Positions 26,178 to 34,923 of a stretch of DNA of 64,000 nt are shown here, piece by piece (position 1 is the first letter of the stretch; every line of letters starts with the position of its first letter). The translations under genes were made by a program, and so were the position numbers. The notes beneath the pieces were generated by a model, which was not told the origin of the DNA, did not search any database, and saw nothing but the letters and a program-made list of their open reading frames with translations. Origin of the DNA: Tuberibacillus sp. Marseille-P3662 (lineage in GTDB: Bacteria > Bacillota > Bacilli > Bacillales > Sporolactobacillaceae); NCBI RefSeq assembly GCF_900178005.1, contig NZ_FXBS01000002.1, positions 87,602 to 151,601 of the forward strand, given 5' to 3'.

Positions 26178-26936
26178 ATGGTGTGGTTCAAAAGGCGTAG
26201 CATTATAACCTTGATTCTGTTATGTCTGTTTATCTTTATTAGTATGAAGCTGACAGAATTTGATTTATCAAAGTTCAAAGATTTTCGGAACATGATCGAT
26301 TTCATGGCTAATTGGTTTCCAATGAACACATCCCAACTACCTAATATGTTAAAAGATAGTTTAGAGACTTTGGCGATGGCATTTCTAGGTAGTTTCCTTG
26401 GTCTCGTTATTGCCTTGCCGATCAGCTTTATTGCTGCTCGAAATACAGCGCCATCGAAATGGATTTTTCACTTATCCCGGGTGGTCCTAAGTTTTGTTCG
26501 ATCGATTCCGGAGATTGTTTTTGGACTGATCTTGCTCACAGCACTTGGCCTTGGACCGTTTCCGGCAGTATTAGCGATTATGTTCCATAATATTGGGGTT
26601 CTAGGGAAGCTCATCTCAGAATTAATTGAGGCGAGTGATCCCGGACCGCAAGAAGCTATGAAAGCCGTCGGGGCCAAGCGTTGGTTTGCATCTCTTTTCA
26701 GCATTGTGCCGCAAATATGGCCAAATGTCTTGTCCCATTTTTTCTATCGATTTGAAGTTGCGATTCGGACATCACTGATTTTAGGTTTTATTGGCGGTGG
26801 CGGCATCGGACAACGGCTATTTAATGATTTTAAAACCTTTAATTATCCTTCCGTTTCGCTTGATGTATTGATCATTATGATTATGGTCATTATCGTTGAT
26901 TTCTATGGCAGTTATGTACGAAACAAGATCATCTAA
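26178..26936 (+). CDS. PhnE-like ABC transporter permease
   Basis: A 252-residue permease with about six membrane segments. The EAA motif region (EASDPGPQEAMKAVGAKRWFASLFSIVPQ) lies near residues 151-179, and FLGSFLGLVIALPISF and IRTSLILGFIGGGGIGQ are typical PhnE segments. Lies 8 bp after the binding protein. Only a weak Shine-Dalgarno, so translation may be coupled to the upstream gene. Confidence 0.88.
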   Translation: MVWFKRRSIITLILLCLFIFISMKLTEFDLSKFKDFRNMIDFMANWFPMNTSQLPNMLKDSLETLAMAFLGSFLGLVIALPISFIAARNTAPSKWIFHLSRVVLSFVRSIPEIVFGLILLTALGLGPFPAVLAIMFHNIGVLGKLISELIEASDPGPQEAMKAVGAKRWFASLFSIVPQIWPNVLSHFFYRFEVAIRTSLILGFIGGGGIGQRLFNDFKTFNYPSVSLDVLIIMIMVIIVDFYGSYVRNKII

Positions 26937-26950
26937 TGAGGTCGAAGAAT

Positions 26951-27694
26951 ATGATAGAAATGAATAATATGTCTGTCCGTTATCCCGGTAGCCATCAGTA
27001 TGCACTTAGGGCGATCAATCTGTCACTCAAAAAAGGCGACTTCGTTTGTATATTAGGACAAAGCGGGGCAGGAAAATCAACATTGATCCGCTGTATCAAT
27101 GGATTGCAAGCACCCACTGATGGTCAGGTGAATTGGGATGGTCAGCCATTGTCCAATATGAAAGACGAACAGCTAAGAAAAGTCCGGAGAGAAATGGGAA
27201 TGATTTTTCAGCATTTCAATCTCGTTCCCCGTTTAACGGTCTTACAAAATGTCTTAACCGGGATGTTTGGCTACCGAAACACGTTTAAAAATTTGCTCGG
27301 TTGGTATACAGCGGAGGAAAAAGGACTTGCTAAGCATGTCATCACTGATGTCGGACTGACTGAGCTCATGCACCGCCGGGTCGAATCTCTCAGCGGCGGC
27401 CAAAAGCAAAGAGTCGGCATTGCACGAGCCGTATTACAAAATCCAGAAGTATTACTCGGCGATGAGCCGGTATCGAGCCTTGACCCAGGTACATCCAACC
27501 ACATTTTCACCTTGCTTAAAGAGATGCATCAGCGTCATCAATTACTTACCGTCATCAATGTTCATGATGTGACGCTTGCCAAACGATACGCCACCCGGCT
27601 AATCGCCCTAAAAGATGGCGAAATGATCTATGACGGTGATCCCGGGGGTTTTACAGAACAAGAATATCATGAAACCTACGAGTCCACATCATAA
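26951..27694 (+). CDS. PhnC-like ABC transporter ATP-binding protein
   Basis: A 247-residue ATPase. Walker A GQSGAGKST, Q-loop MIFQHFNLVPRLTVLQNVL, signature LSGGQKQRVGIARA and Walker B VLLGDEPVSSLD are complete. ATG at 26951 has GAGGTCG 6 bases before; an earlier ATG overlaps the permease stop. Third component of the putative selenium or phosphonate importer. Confidence 0.9.
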   Translation: MIEMNNMSVRYPGSHQYALRAINLSLKKGDFVCILGQSGAGKSTLIRCINGLQAPTDGQVNWDGQPLSNMKDEQLRKVRREMGMIFQHFNLVPRLTVLQNVLTGMFGYRNTFKNLLGWYTAEEKGLAKHVITDVGLTELMHRRVESLSGGQKQRVGIARAVLQNPEVLLGDEPVSSLDPGTSNHIFTLLKEMHQRHQLLTVINVHDVTLAKRYATRLIALKDGEMIYDGDPGGFTEQEYHETYESTS

Positions 27695-27713
27695 AGGAAA
27701 GGAGTACTTGTTT

Positions 27714-28343
27714 ATGACACATAGTCCATGAATCGTCGATCAATCAAGAGTCGTGTACGACTCGAACGACAGCAATATTGTCACCAAAGGACCCGCGAAT
27801 CATAAAAAGTCGGTTATTCTAACCTTCGATGACGGCCCAAGTAGGGTTCTACCAGATATCCTCGATATTTTAAAATCCGAGAATGTTCCAGCGATGTTCT
27901 TTTGGCAATCTCGCCTTTTATTCCCGAAACGCCCTTGGAAACGCGTATTAGATGAAGGCCATATCATCGGAACCCATACGGTCAAGCATCCTAATTTGGT
28001 TAGGTTGACATATGAAAAACAATACCAGGAACTATCAAACAGTGTTACAAAGATTGAGGACGTCACGGGTCAACCCATCAAGTACTTCCGTCCGCCATTT
28101 GGTCAATACAATGCTGATACCCTTAAAGCTGCAGAGCAATTACAGTTAACCCCTGTGCTGTGGCGGGTGGCTGCCATTGATTGGGAGTTAAAAGAGGAGC
28201 CTGAGCAGATCATCACCAATGTGACCGATTATTTGGAAGATGGTGCGGTGATCCTTCTACATGAGCTTAGACAAACACTGGACGTTCTACCTGACTTAAT
28301 CAAGACCATCAAAGCGGAAGGCTATGGCTTTACGCAATTATAG
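27714..28343 (+). CDS. Polysaccharide deacetylase with a candidate N-terminal Sec
   Basis: A NodB-fold carbohydrate esterase of family 4: TFDDGPS, GTHTVKHPNL (metal histidines), RPPFGQY and ILLHEL are present, with no signal peptide. The catalytic frame opens at GTG 27753 without a good ribosome site. The well-placed AAAGGAG precedes ATG 27714, which reads MTHSP-U6-IVDQSRVVYDSND in the same frame through TGA at 27729-27731. A perfect hairpin lies 16 bases past the TGA (27748-27763). In this selenium cluster the UGA may encode Sec, giving 209 residues; alternatively it is a stop followed by reinitiation or a mutation. Confidence 0.6.
27748..27763 (+). promoter_or_regulatory. Candidate SECIS hairpin in the deacetylase gene
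   Basis: GAGTCG pairs with CGACTC around loop TGTA; an outer TCGT/ACGA can extend it. It also covers the alternative GTG start, so it could instead be accidental or regulatory. Confidence 0.4.
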
Positions 28344-28350
28344 TGTAAAA

Positions 28351-28386
28351 AAAGCAGGAGCCCCACTCGGAAAGGGCTCCTGCTTT
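28351..28386. terminator. Bidirectional terminator
   Basis: AAAGCAGGAGCCC pairs with GGGCTCCTGCTTT. It separates the deacetylase from the convergent thioredoxin gene. Confidence 0.8.
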
Positions 28387-28394
28387 GTATTTAT

Positions 28395-28703
28395 CTATGA
28401 CAGAGCAAATTCTTTTACCGGTTCTTCCGGCATAAACCCGGTCGAACGCTTGGCTTCTTCTCCATCTTTAATTAAAACCATAGTTGGAATACTTTGTATG
28501 CCAAATTGCTGAGCTAACTCTCCGGATTGATCAACATCAACATAATAGAAATCAACCTCGTCGAGCTGTTCAGAAACGCTTGAGACCACCGGCCTCAATT
28601 GACGACAACCTGGTCACCAGTCCGCTCCAAACTCAAGTACGATGGGTTTACTCATGTTTTTCGTCAGTTCAGCATATTCTTCTGACGTAATAGTTTCAGC
28701 CAT
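28395..28703 (-). CDS. Thioredoxin selenoprotein with a UPGC active site
   Basis: A 102-residue thioredoxin read through TGA at 28614-28616. From ATG with GGGAGG upstream: MAETITSEEYAEL then KPIVLEFGADW-U30-PGC33-RQLRPVVSSVSEQ. The rest is a normal thioredoxin: FYYVDVDQSGELAQQFGIQSIPTMVLIKDGEE, with cis-Pro in SIPT. The redox motif is UxxC in place of CxxC. A hairpin lies 15 bases after the UGA (28580-28598). Gene callers would give only the C-terminal 67 residues. Likely a reducing partner in this Sec-rich organism. Confidence 0.93.
28580..28598 (-). promoter_or_regulatory. SECIS hairpin in the thioredoxin gene
   Basis: TTGAGGCC pairs with GGTCTCAA (one G-U) around loop GGT, 15 bases past the UGA. 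Confidence 0.6.
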
Positions 28704-29126
28704 TGTACGAACCTCCCTTATTTTAACTTGGCTTTATTATTGCCTAGGTCCATTTTATTAATTCTCTCGTGTTTCATCAAATGACATGACTTATTACATA
28801 CCTCGCTATAGTCATAATGTCTACATAGGGCGTTTCGCAGGGCTTTTCTCCGAAGTCCTTATCAATTGAAATATAAAAACGCCAGATGTTTCATGATTCA
28901 ATCGTCCGGCTTATATATTTATAAAAAAAAAGCAGCTGTATTAAGTATTTTGGTGATACAATACACTTAAATCACAAAGAAAGCTTCTCAAGAGGGACAC
29001 CTAACGATGCCAACCACTTCACGAGCCAATATGAGAACAGATGCTGGATGGATCCTGACATATATGATTCTTCGTTGGATCGCTTATTTGTTTGATAAAA
29101 AATTTGTTTTGTTGGAGGACAGTTCA
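28704..29126. other. Divergent intergenic region
   Basis: No gene seen. It separates the thioredoxin from the ABC exporter. A TACAAT-like -10 near 28957 may serve the exporter. A minus-strand frame of 65 residues here lacks a recognisable family or ribosome site. Confidence 0.4.
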
Positions 29127-30101
29127 ATGGAAACCATCTCAGATGGCAAAAAGATACCTTTACAGGCAAAAGATCACGATACTAAGACAGTGCTGAATGT
29201 TGAACATTTGAAAAAAACATACGGAAAAAGGCAAGCCTTAGAGGATGTCACATTTTCCGTCCCGCAAGGAACATGCTTTGGCTTACTTGGACCAAACGGA
29301 GCGGGAAAATCAACAACGATGAAAATTTTGACCGGCATTGTCGATGCTGATGGAGGTACAGCTTATGTTCTCGGAAAGAATGCAGCCAAACATCAAAACG
29401 CTATTCGACATCAGGTCGGATACGTGCCGCAGGCTATCACACTGTACGAGAAACTGAGCGCACATGACAATCTTGTGTTTTTCGGAGAAATGTACGGTAT
29501 CAAAGGCAGAGCATTAAAGCAAAGAATCAGTGAAGTGCTGAAGTTAACCGGACTTTCTGACCGTGTAAAGGACATTGTAGGTACTTTCTCAGGTGGTATG
29601 AAACGGAGAATCAACATGGCTGCGTCATTGCTGCACCAACCGCAACTTCTTATTCTCGACGAACCGACGGTTGGCATTGATCCTCAATCGCGCATTCATA
29701 TTTTCGAAATGATTCGTTCATTGAAGGCCCAAGGCGTCACCATCATTTACTCCACTCACTATATGGAGGAAGTAGAAGCCCTTTGCGACCACGTCGCCAT
29801 CATTGACCAGGGAAAAGTCGCTGCCCAAGGGCCATTAAAAGCATTGCTAGACCGCTACAGCAGCAAAGCCGTTTATACAGAAGCCGACGGGCTGGAGGAT
29901 CTTCCACCATTCCCTCATGCCACAAAAACATACCGCAAAGGAAGCGGCTGGGTCATTGAAACCAATCATATCATGGATGCAATGCAATATGTACTCCAAA
30001 CCGCCTCTAATCGAGGAATTGAGGTTAAAGGCCTGGAGATTATGCGCCCTTCATTGGAATCCGTGTTTTTATCCTTAACAGGTACGAGCTTGAGAGATTA
30101 A
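29127..30101 (+). CDS. ABC-2 exporter ATP-binding protein
   Basis: A 324-residue ATPase of the drug-exporter/DrrA-like group. Walker A GPNGAGKST, Q-loop YVPQAITLYEKLSA, signature FSGGMKRR and Walker B LLILDEPTVGIDP are present, with the C-terminal extension usual in DrrA-type proteins (LEIMRPSLESVFLSLTG). ATG at 29127 has TTGGAGGA at good distance; the longer frame upstream lacks a site. Operon with the permease 57 bp downstream. Confidence 0.9.
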   Translation: METISDGKKIPLQAKDHDTKTVLNVEHLKKTYGKRQALEDVTFSVPQGTCFGLLGPNGAGKSTTMKILTGIVDADGGTAYVLGKNAAKHQNAIRHQVGYVPQAITLYEKLSAHDNLVFFGEMYGIKGRALKQRISEVLKLTGLSDRVKDIVGTFSGGMKRRINMAASLLHQPQLLILDEPTVGIDPQSRIHIFEMIRSLKAQGVTIIYSTHYMEEVEALCDHVAIIDQGKVAAQGPLKALLDRYSSKAVYTEADGLEDLPPFPHATKTYRKGSGWVIETNHIMDAMQYVLQTASNRGIEVKGLEIMRPSLESVFLSLTGTSLRD

Positions 30102-30158
30102 TCCATTTCAAGATTTATCCACATTAGAGGGGCGTGACCCCTTTAGGGAGTGACTTTA

Positions 30159-31313
30159 TTGAAAAGCATTATTATTAAAGAAATGAAAATCATGATAAAA
30201 GAAAAAGGTAACCTATTCTTCCTTATCATTATGCCCATCATGTTTATCGTGTTGTTTTCCTCGGTTTTCGGAAATATTGGGGATTCATCCATGACCGTTC
30301 ATTACGTGGACCAGGATCATTCCAAAGCATCAAAAGAATTTCTCCATCACATCGACCAAATTGACGGGTTTGAAATCAAACATGGCGACTCATCGCTTGA
30401 TTCACAAGTTCAACAAATTAAGGACGGTGACATGAGCTCACTGCTTGTTATCCCCCAGAGATTCGGTCAAGCAATCCAATCTGAAAAACAACAAACAAAC
30501 GTGAAATTTTACCGGGATGCCACGGCCAGTCAAGCGACGGCACCCATTCAAGCTGTTTTACAAAATATAACAAACAGATACCAGAAACATAAACTGTCCA
30601 GTACATTAACCGCCATGGGGAAGTCAAATACAGAAGTCAAGAGTATTTTGCAACCGCCGATAAATATAAAAAATATACAGGAAAGTGGCAGTAGTGAATC
30701 TGATGTGACAATGGTCCAACAGGTCGTTCCCGGTTATACCGTCATGTTTGTTTTCTTCATTATGATTACCATGATACGCCGCTTCTTTAAGGAGAAGGAG
30801 TCAGGCATGGTGTCACGCCTCAGAAGCACACCCATGAATCCTATGGTATACCTGATCGGGATGTGGGTACCCGCCTTCATTTCAGTACTCATTCAGTGTA
30901 CTGTTCTGCTGGCATTCGGGCATTTTGTCTATAATCTTCATCTAGGAGACTTGAGCGCCATCATGGTCCTTGTCCTTTGCCTCGCCTTTGGCGGAACCGG
31001 CATTGGTCTGGCTCTATCAATGATTGTGAAGGGGGAAACTCAGGGGCTGGCGATTACACAGATGTTCGCGCTCGGTGGCGCAGTTATCGGCGGATTATGG
31101 TTTCCGATTGAATTAATGCCTCAATTTATCCAGACGATCAGCCGATTCATTCCGCAGTTTTGGGCCCAGCAAGGACTACTGGATGTGATGGTCCACAGCG
31201 CCCATATTAAAGACGTTTGGTTAGCAATGGTCGTACTTCTGGCGTTCGGAACAGCCGGCATGCTTGTGGCTTTATTGCGCTTCAAGCACTTCCTGCGCAC
31301 GGCGAATAGTTGA
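30159..31313 (+). CDS. ABC-2 type transporter permease
   Basis: A 384-residue permease. An N-terminal membrane helix (LFFLIIMPIMFIVLFSSVFG) is followed by a large extracytoplasmic domain, then about five helices near the C-terminus (VVPGYTVMFVFFIMITMIRR onward) with LRSTPMNPMVYLIGMW. TTG at 30159 is spaced 8 bases from GGGAG. A short hairpin (AGGGG.CCCCT) overlaps the upstream gap. Exports an unknown drug or lipid with the ATPase. Confidence 0.88.
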   Translation: MKSIIIKEMKIMIKEKGNLFFLIIMPIMFIVLFSSVFGNIGDSSMTVHYVDQDHSKASKEFLHHIDQIDGFEIKHGDSSLDSQVQQIKDGDMSSLLVIPQRFGQAIQSEKQQTNVKFYRDATASQATAPIQAVLQNITNRYQKHKLSSTLTAMGKSNTEVKSILQPPINIKNIQESGSSESDVTMVQQVVPGYTVMFVFFIMITMIRRFFKEKESGMVSRLRSTPMNPMVYLIGMWVPAFISVLIQCTVLLAFGHFVYNLHLGDLSAIMVLVLCLAFGGTGIGLALSMIVKGETQGLAITQMFALGGAVIGGLWFPIELMPQFIQTISRFIPQFWAQQGLLDVMVHSAHIKDVWLAMVVLLAFGTAGMLVALLRFKHFLRTANS

Positions 31314-31335
31314 CTTGCAAAGAGAAAGCCATTGG

Positions 31336-31388
31336 AAAACGTCTGGCTCGTCTAGCTATGGTTCAAGAGGCGAAGCGAGACGTTTTTC
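31336..31388. terminator. Terminator of the ABC exporter unit
   Basis: AAAACGTC with inner CTCG pairs with CGAG and GACGTTTT, followed by TCC; imperfect in the middle. Confidence 0.6.
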
Positions 31389-31481
31389 CTAATCACTTTG
31401 CATTTTTGACTTCACGATGAAGAGATTGCTTTTTGCTTAAACAAGGGCCCGACTAATGAGACATCTACTCACTTTCATGAT

Positions 31482-32765
31482 TCACCGGTCGATATCCTTT
31501 CCCTGAGTGTCATTATATCGATCATCATAGGCAATAAAATCATGATCCTGATAAGCTGCGACGATACCATGATAACTAATATCAAGGCCCACCTCTTCTT
31601 CTTCCTCAGTTGCACGGACAGGGATCCAACATTTAATCATATATAAACCGCCCCATGTTAACACGAATCCCCAGACACATATTACGATCAGCCCCAAAAC
31701 CTGCACACCTAGCAAATCCCAATTGCCCTGTGTGAAGAGGCCATTATTTTTCGAGAATAAACCGACGGCAATGGTCCCCAATATGCCAGAAATTGCATGG
31801 ACCGGAAAAGCGCCGACAGGATCATCAATACGTTTCGATTCTAACCAATTGCTTCCAGCGATCATTAATAAGCCAGAGACACCCCCAATCAAGATGGCTG
31901 CAGCATCACTAACAAAGGCGCAGCCGGCTGTTATGCCGACTAACCCTGCCAAAGAACCATTAATGACAGAAGGGGCATCCGCGCGATGATAACGGAACAA
32001 AGTATAAAGAAAAGTGACCGCTCCACCAGCTGATGCTGATAACATGGTTACAATCGCTATGTGTCCAATCTTAGGATCGGTAGCACTTAACGTACTTCCG
32101 GCATTGAAGCCAAACCAGCCAAACCATAATAGGAAGGCCCCTACAGAAGCCAAAGGCAAATTACTAGGCAGTGCAATGGTACTCGTCCCCCAGGGTGTGA
32201 ATTTACCCTTACGCGGACCAATAAAAATGGCTGCAGCTAAAGCTGAGCAACCTCCCAATGCGTGGATGGCAGTTGAACCGGCAAAATCAGAAAAGCCTAG
32301 CTTAGCCAGCCAGCCGCCACCCCATATCCAATGTCCTGAAATGGGATAAATGACAGCGGTCATTAAGATGACATAAAGTAAATAAGCGCGAAAATTGATA
32401 CGCTCAGCAACAGCACCAGAAACAATAGATATCGCGGCAATGACAAAAGCAGCTTGAAATAACCAATACGTGTCTAAAGAAACAGGAATATCGAGATGTG
32501 ACCAGTTACCCATCGACATGATGCCATTTGTCCCTATCAACCCCCATAGATCCTCTCCGTACATGAGACCAAAACCAATGACATAAAAACAAAGGGTTCC
32601 AATCGTAATATCAGCAAAAATCTTCATAAGAATGTTAACGTTATTTTTCTGGCGAACAAAGCCGGCCTCTAAAAGAGCAAAGCCACCCTCCATGAGCAAA
32701 ATCATGGCAGCGGTCAAAACAACCCAAATCGTATCGAGCCCGGTCGCTACAGCTTGAATGGACAT
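31482..32765 (-). CDS. amt: Ammonium transporter
   Basis: A 427-residue Amt/Mep/Rh channel with 11 membrane segments. The N-terminal WVVLTAAMILLMEGGFALLEAGFVRQKN and the signature DFAGSTAIHALGGCSALAAAIFIGPRKGKF are diagnostic, as are the pore histidines in GHWIWGGGWL and HAISGI. The C-terminal tail is cytoplasmic (VGLDISYHGIVAAYQ). The upstream gene ends 4 bp away and is not GlnK but a coiled-coil protein. Confidence 0.95.
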   Translation of the reverse strand: MSIQAVATGLDTIWVVLTAAMILLMEGGFALLEAGFVRQKNNVNILMKIFADITIGTLCFYVIGFGLMYGEDLWGLIGTNGIMSMGNWSHLDIPVSLDTYWLFQAAFVIAAISIVSGAVAERINFRAYLLYVILMTAVIYPISGHWIWGGGWLAKLGFSDFAGSTAIHALGGCSALAAAIFIGPRKGKFTPWGTSTIALPSNLPLASVGAFLLWFGWFGFNAGSTLSATDPKIGHIAIVTMLSASAGGAVTFLYTLFRYHRADAPSVINGSLAGLVGITAGCAFVSDAAAILIGGVSGLLMIAGSNWLESKRIDDPVGAFPVHAISGILGTIAVGLFSKNNGLFTQGNWDLLGVQVLGLIVICVWGFVLTWGGLYMIKCWIPVRATEEEEEVGLDISYHGIVAAYQDHDFIAYDDRYNDTQGKDIDR

Positions 32766-32769
32766 TTAA

Positions 32770-33177
32770 TTATCTTTCCTCCGTTTGTCTCAATGACTTT
32801 AACTCGTCAATGATCGATGTTGATAACACAATTTCATTCTTAGAAGCATCCTCTTGCAGTAAGTTAATGACATCATCTAACTCACGGATACGCTGATTGA
32901 TGGTCTCGATTCTTTTCAAGGGTTCTTTGACATATACAAGGTGCTCAACGGCTTGATGGTGGCTAGGAGGACGACCGGCAAAAAACTTTCTAAGTGGGGA
33001 TAATGATTGATAAAATGCTTTCTCTCCTTGCTTCTTTTGTTCGTATTGATTAATTTTTTCCTTTATTTTTTCGATTTCTTGCCCCTTTTTCCGTTTGCTC
33101 AACTGTAAAGTTTCTATCAGATGATTTAGAGGCAATTCAAAATGAACCCTTTGAGATAGCTCATCGAGTACAATCAT
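32770..33177 (-). CDS. Coiled-coil protein coupled to amt
   Basis: A 135-residue soluble protein, mostly helical and highly charged (KRKKGQEIEKIKEKINQYEQKKQGEKAFYQ; IETINQRIRELDDVINLLQEDASKNEIV). No family recognised. It precedes amt by 4 bp, the place usually held by the PII protein GlnK, so a role in regulating or anchoring Amt is conceivable but untested. ATG with AGAGGGG upstream. Confidence 0.6.
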   Translation of the reverse strand: MIVLDELSQRVHFELPLNHLIETLQLSKRKKGQEIEKIKEKINQYEQKKQGEKAFYQSLSPLRKFFAGRPPSHHQAVEHLVYVKEPLKRIETINQRIRELDDVINLLQEDASKNEIVLSTSIIDELKSLRQTEER

Positions 33178-33497
33178 AAGTGTTATCCCCTCTTATGCTA
33201 CGTTTCGTAAATCAGTGACTAAATTTTATAAATATAGCCAACCTATATCAACTTATGTGTTAGATTACCTAACAGCAGCATCAAGAGAAAATATAGACAA
33301 GCATTTGAAACTTCTTGATGAGATCAACCCTCTAGCAAGTGAAAGGAGGCTGGGCGTTTGGTACTAAAAGTCGTGAAAATATGGGGCGTGTTAAGGTTAG
33401 AGGAAAAATGAGTGAAATACTGCTTTCAATGGCAGTGCATGATATACCCCATCTTCCACAAAATATAAATATGGAATCAAACAAGGAGGTCATAGGA

Positions 33498-33692
33498 ATG
33501 CACGAAAAAGATCGTAACAAGGTAGAAGAACACTTTACGCAACAGCAATCAAAACACCCAAAGGTCAACAACAAGACACCTAAATACGGTGTTGCTGCGC
33601 AAACGCAGGACGACCAAAAGAATGATAACGGCTCTGACTCTGACCTTTTTTCCAAGCGAATCAATCAGCAGGACAGCTTAGATGAATTGTAA
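33498..33692 (+). CDS. Small acidic hydrophilic protein
   Basis: A 64-residue protein, rich in Gln, Asn, Lys and Asp (VEEHFTQQQSKHP, QTQDDQKNDNGSDSDLFSKR), with no hydrophobic segment. AAGGAGGT lies directly before the ATG at 33498; the longer frame upstream is not supported. It resembles small spore or stress proteins in composition only. A strong terminator follows (33715-33764). Confidence 0.6.
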   Translation: MHEKDRNKVEEHFTQQQSKHPKVNNKTPKYGVAAQTQDDQKNDNGSDSDLFSKRINQQDSLDEL

Positions 33693-33714
33693 GGTTACCC
33701 TTTAAATCCTTTGT

Positions 33715-33764
33715 TAAAATGGGTTGACTCCGAAAATCTTATTACTTTGGTCAACCCATTTTAG
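33715..33764. terminator. Terminator after the small acidic protein
   Basis: TAAAATGGGTTGAC pairs with GTCAACCCATTTTA around a 22-base loop. Confidence 0.7.
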
Positions 33765-33875
33765 GGGATATCCAATTTTATTCAGCCCTTTTGATGACCA
33801 CTCAATATCTTTAGGACATTCTTCATGCCTTAGATCATAACGAATTCAGTCAACTCTTTTTTAAACCTCATGATA

Positions 33876-34817
33876 TCACTTATTATATTTCTCAAATACG
33901 CTTAGCAAGCTCATCATATACCTGTCTAACCGTTCAACCATCAGTTGATCGGTTAATCCTGTCACACCAAAAGCCGTCCACCCAGGATACACCGTGGGTG
34001 GCCCAAAAAGAATGTCACTCAAAGACAATAGATCCCAGTACGGGTCGTAGTTAAACGCTGATCCTGCGTAACTTTGATAGGCGGACAAAAACGCATCGGC
34101 AGTTGGAACGTCAAACAACTGTGCTAGGTTTAATCTACAATGGCCAACATCAATCCCAGCAGGCCCCCGACAAGCGTTGACCCAGTCGACGACACCACTA
34201 ACAGTATGTCCATACCATAAAACATTGGTTGGATGATAATCCCGGTGGATGAAGCACGTCTTAGCTTTGGGACGTGGACCTTTAACGATATCAATGGCGC
34301 GTTGCCATAATTCCGGAAAACTCGACCATGACGGCGTTTCTAATGATGCGACATCATTATAGGTAAAATAGGGCCATGGATATCCATCAGCATCCACGGC
34401 ATGAATCTGGACAAGTGATGCTGCCAGTCCGTCAAGCCAATGGTCTAAATTGTGCGGGCTTAAGACAACAGACCCCTCAAGTTGAGTCATAAGAACAACC
34501 GGAACACCACACTCACGTCCAGTTTCATCAAACGCAACGATTTCGGGCGTCGACACATCTGACCGTGACGCTAAGCGGAGGCTCTCCGCCTCGTGGAATG
34601 CCAGGTCAGGTTCTTCTTGTAACCATTCCACGTTATCGAACTGACGCAAGACAAAATCCCTCTGAACCTGATTGACTTGAAGCGAAACGCTGTGAACGAT
34701 AGACGATGTCCCTCCGTATAGTCGACAAATCGACTGAACAGTGGCATAGGAATCTACGGCATCGACCACCCATTTTAACACGCGGTCGGGCAGCTCATTG
34801 TCAGAGACTTGTGTCAT
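33876..34817 (-). CDS. Aminoglycoside phosphotransferase-like (APH) kinase
   Basis: A 313-residue protein of the APH/choline kinase fold. The catalytic HRDYHPTNVLW and the metal-binding VVDWVNACRGPAGIDVGH are present near residues 195-225. FVLRQFDNVEW carries the ATP lysine position as Arg or is shifted. Substrate unknown; related proteins phosphorylate small alcohols or act in fatty-acid gene clusters, as here downstream of an enoyl-CoA hydratase. Confidence 0.8.
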   Translation of the reverse strand: MTQVSDNELPDRVLKWVVDAVDSYATVQSICRLYGGTSSIVHSVSLQVNQVQRDFVLRQFDNVEWLQEEPDLAFHEAESLRLASRSDVSTPEIVAFDETGRECGVPVVLMTQLEGSVVLSPHNLDHWLDGLAASLVQIHAVDADGYPWPYFTYNDVASLETPSWSSFPELWQRAIDIVKGPRPKAKTCFIHRDYHPTNVLWYGHTVSGVVDWVNACRGPAGIDVGHCRLNLAQLFDVPTADAFLSAYQSYAGSAFNYDPYWDLLSLSDILFGPPTVYPGWTAFGVTGLTDQLMVERLDRYMMSLLSVFEKYNK

Positions 34818-34923
34818 AGGCTCATCCTATCTATCTAATTTAATTTTAATAAAATGGAAAATATCAAAATTTCCACTTGGAGTACTCACACTCATCAACT
34901 TGTTATAATTTGATTTAAGGCAT

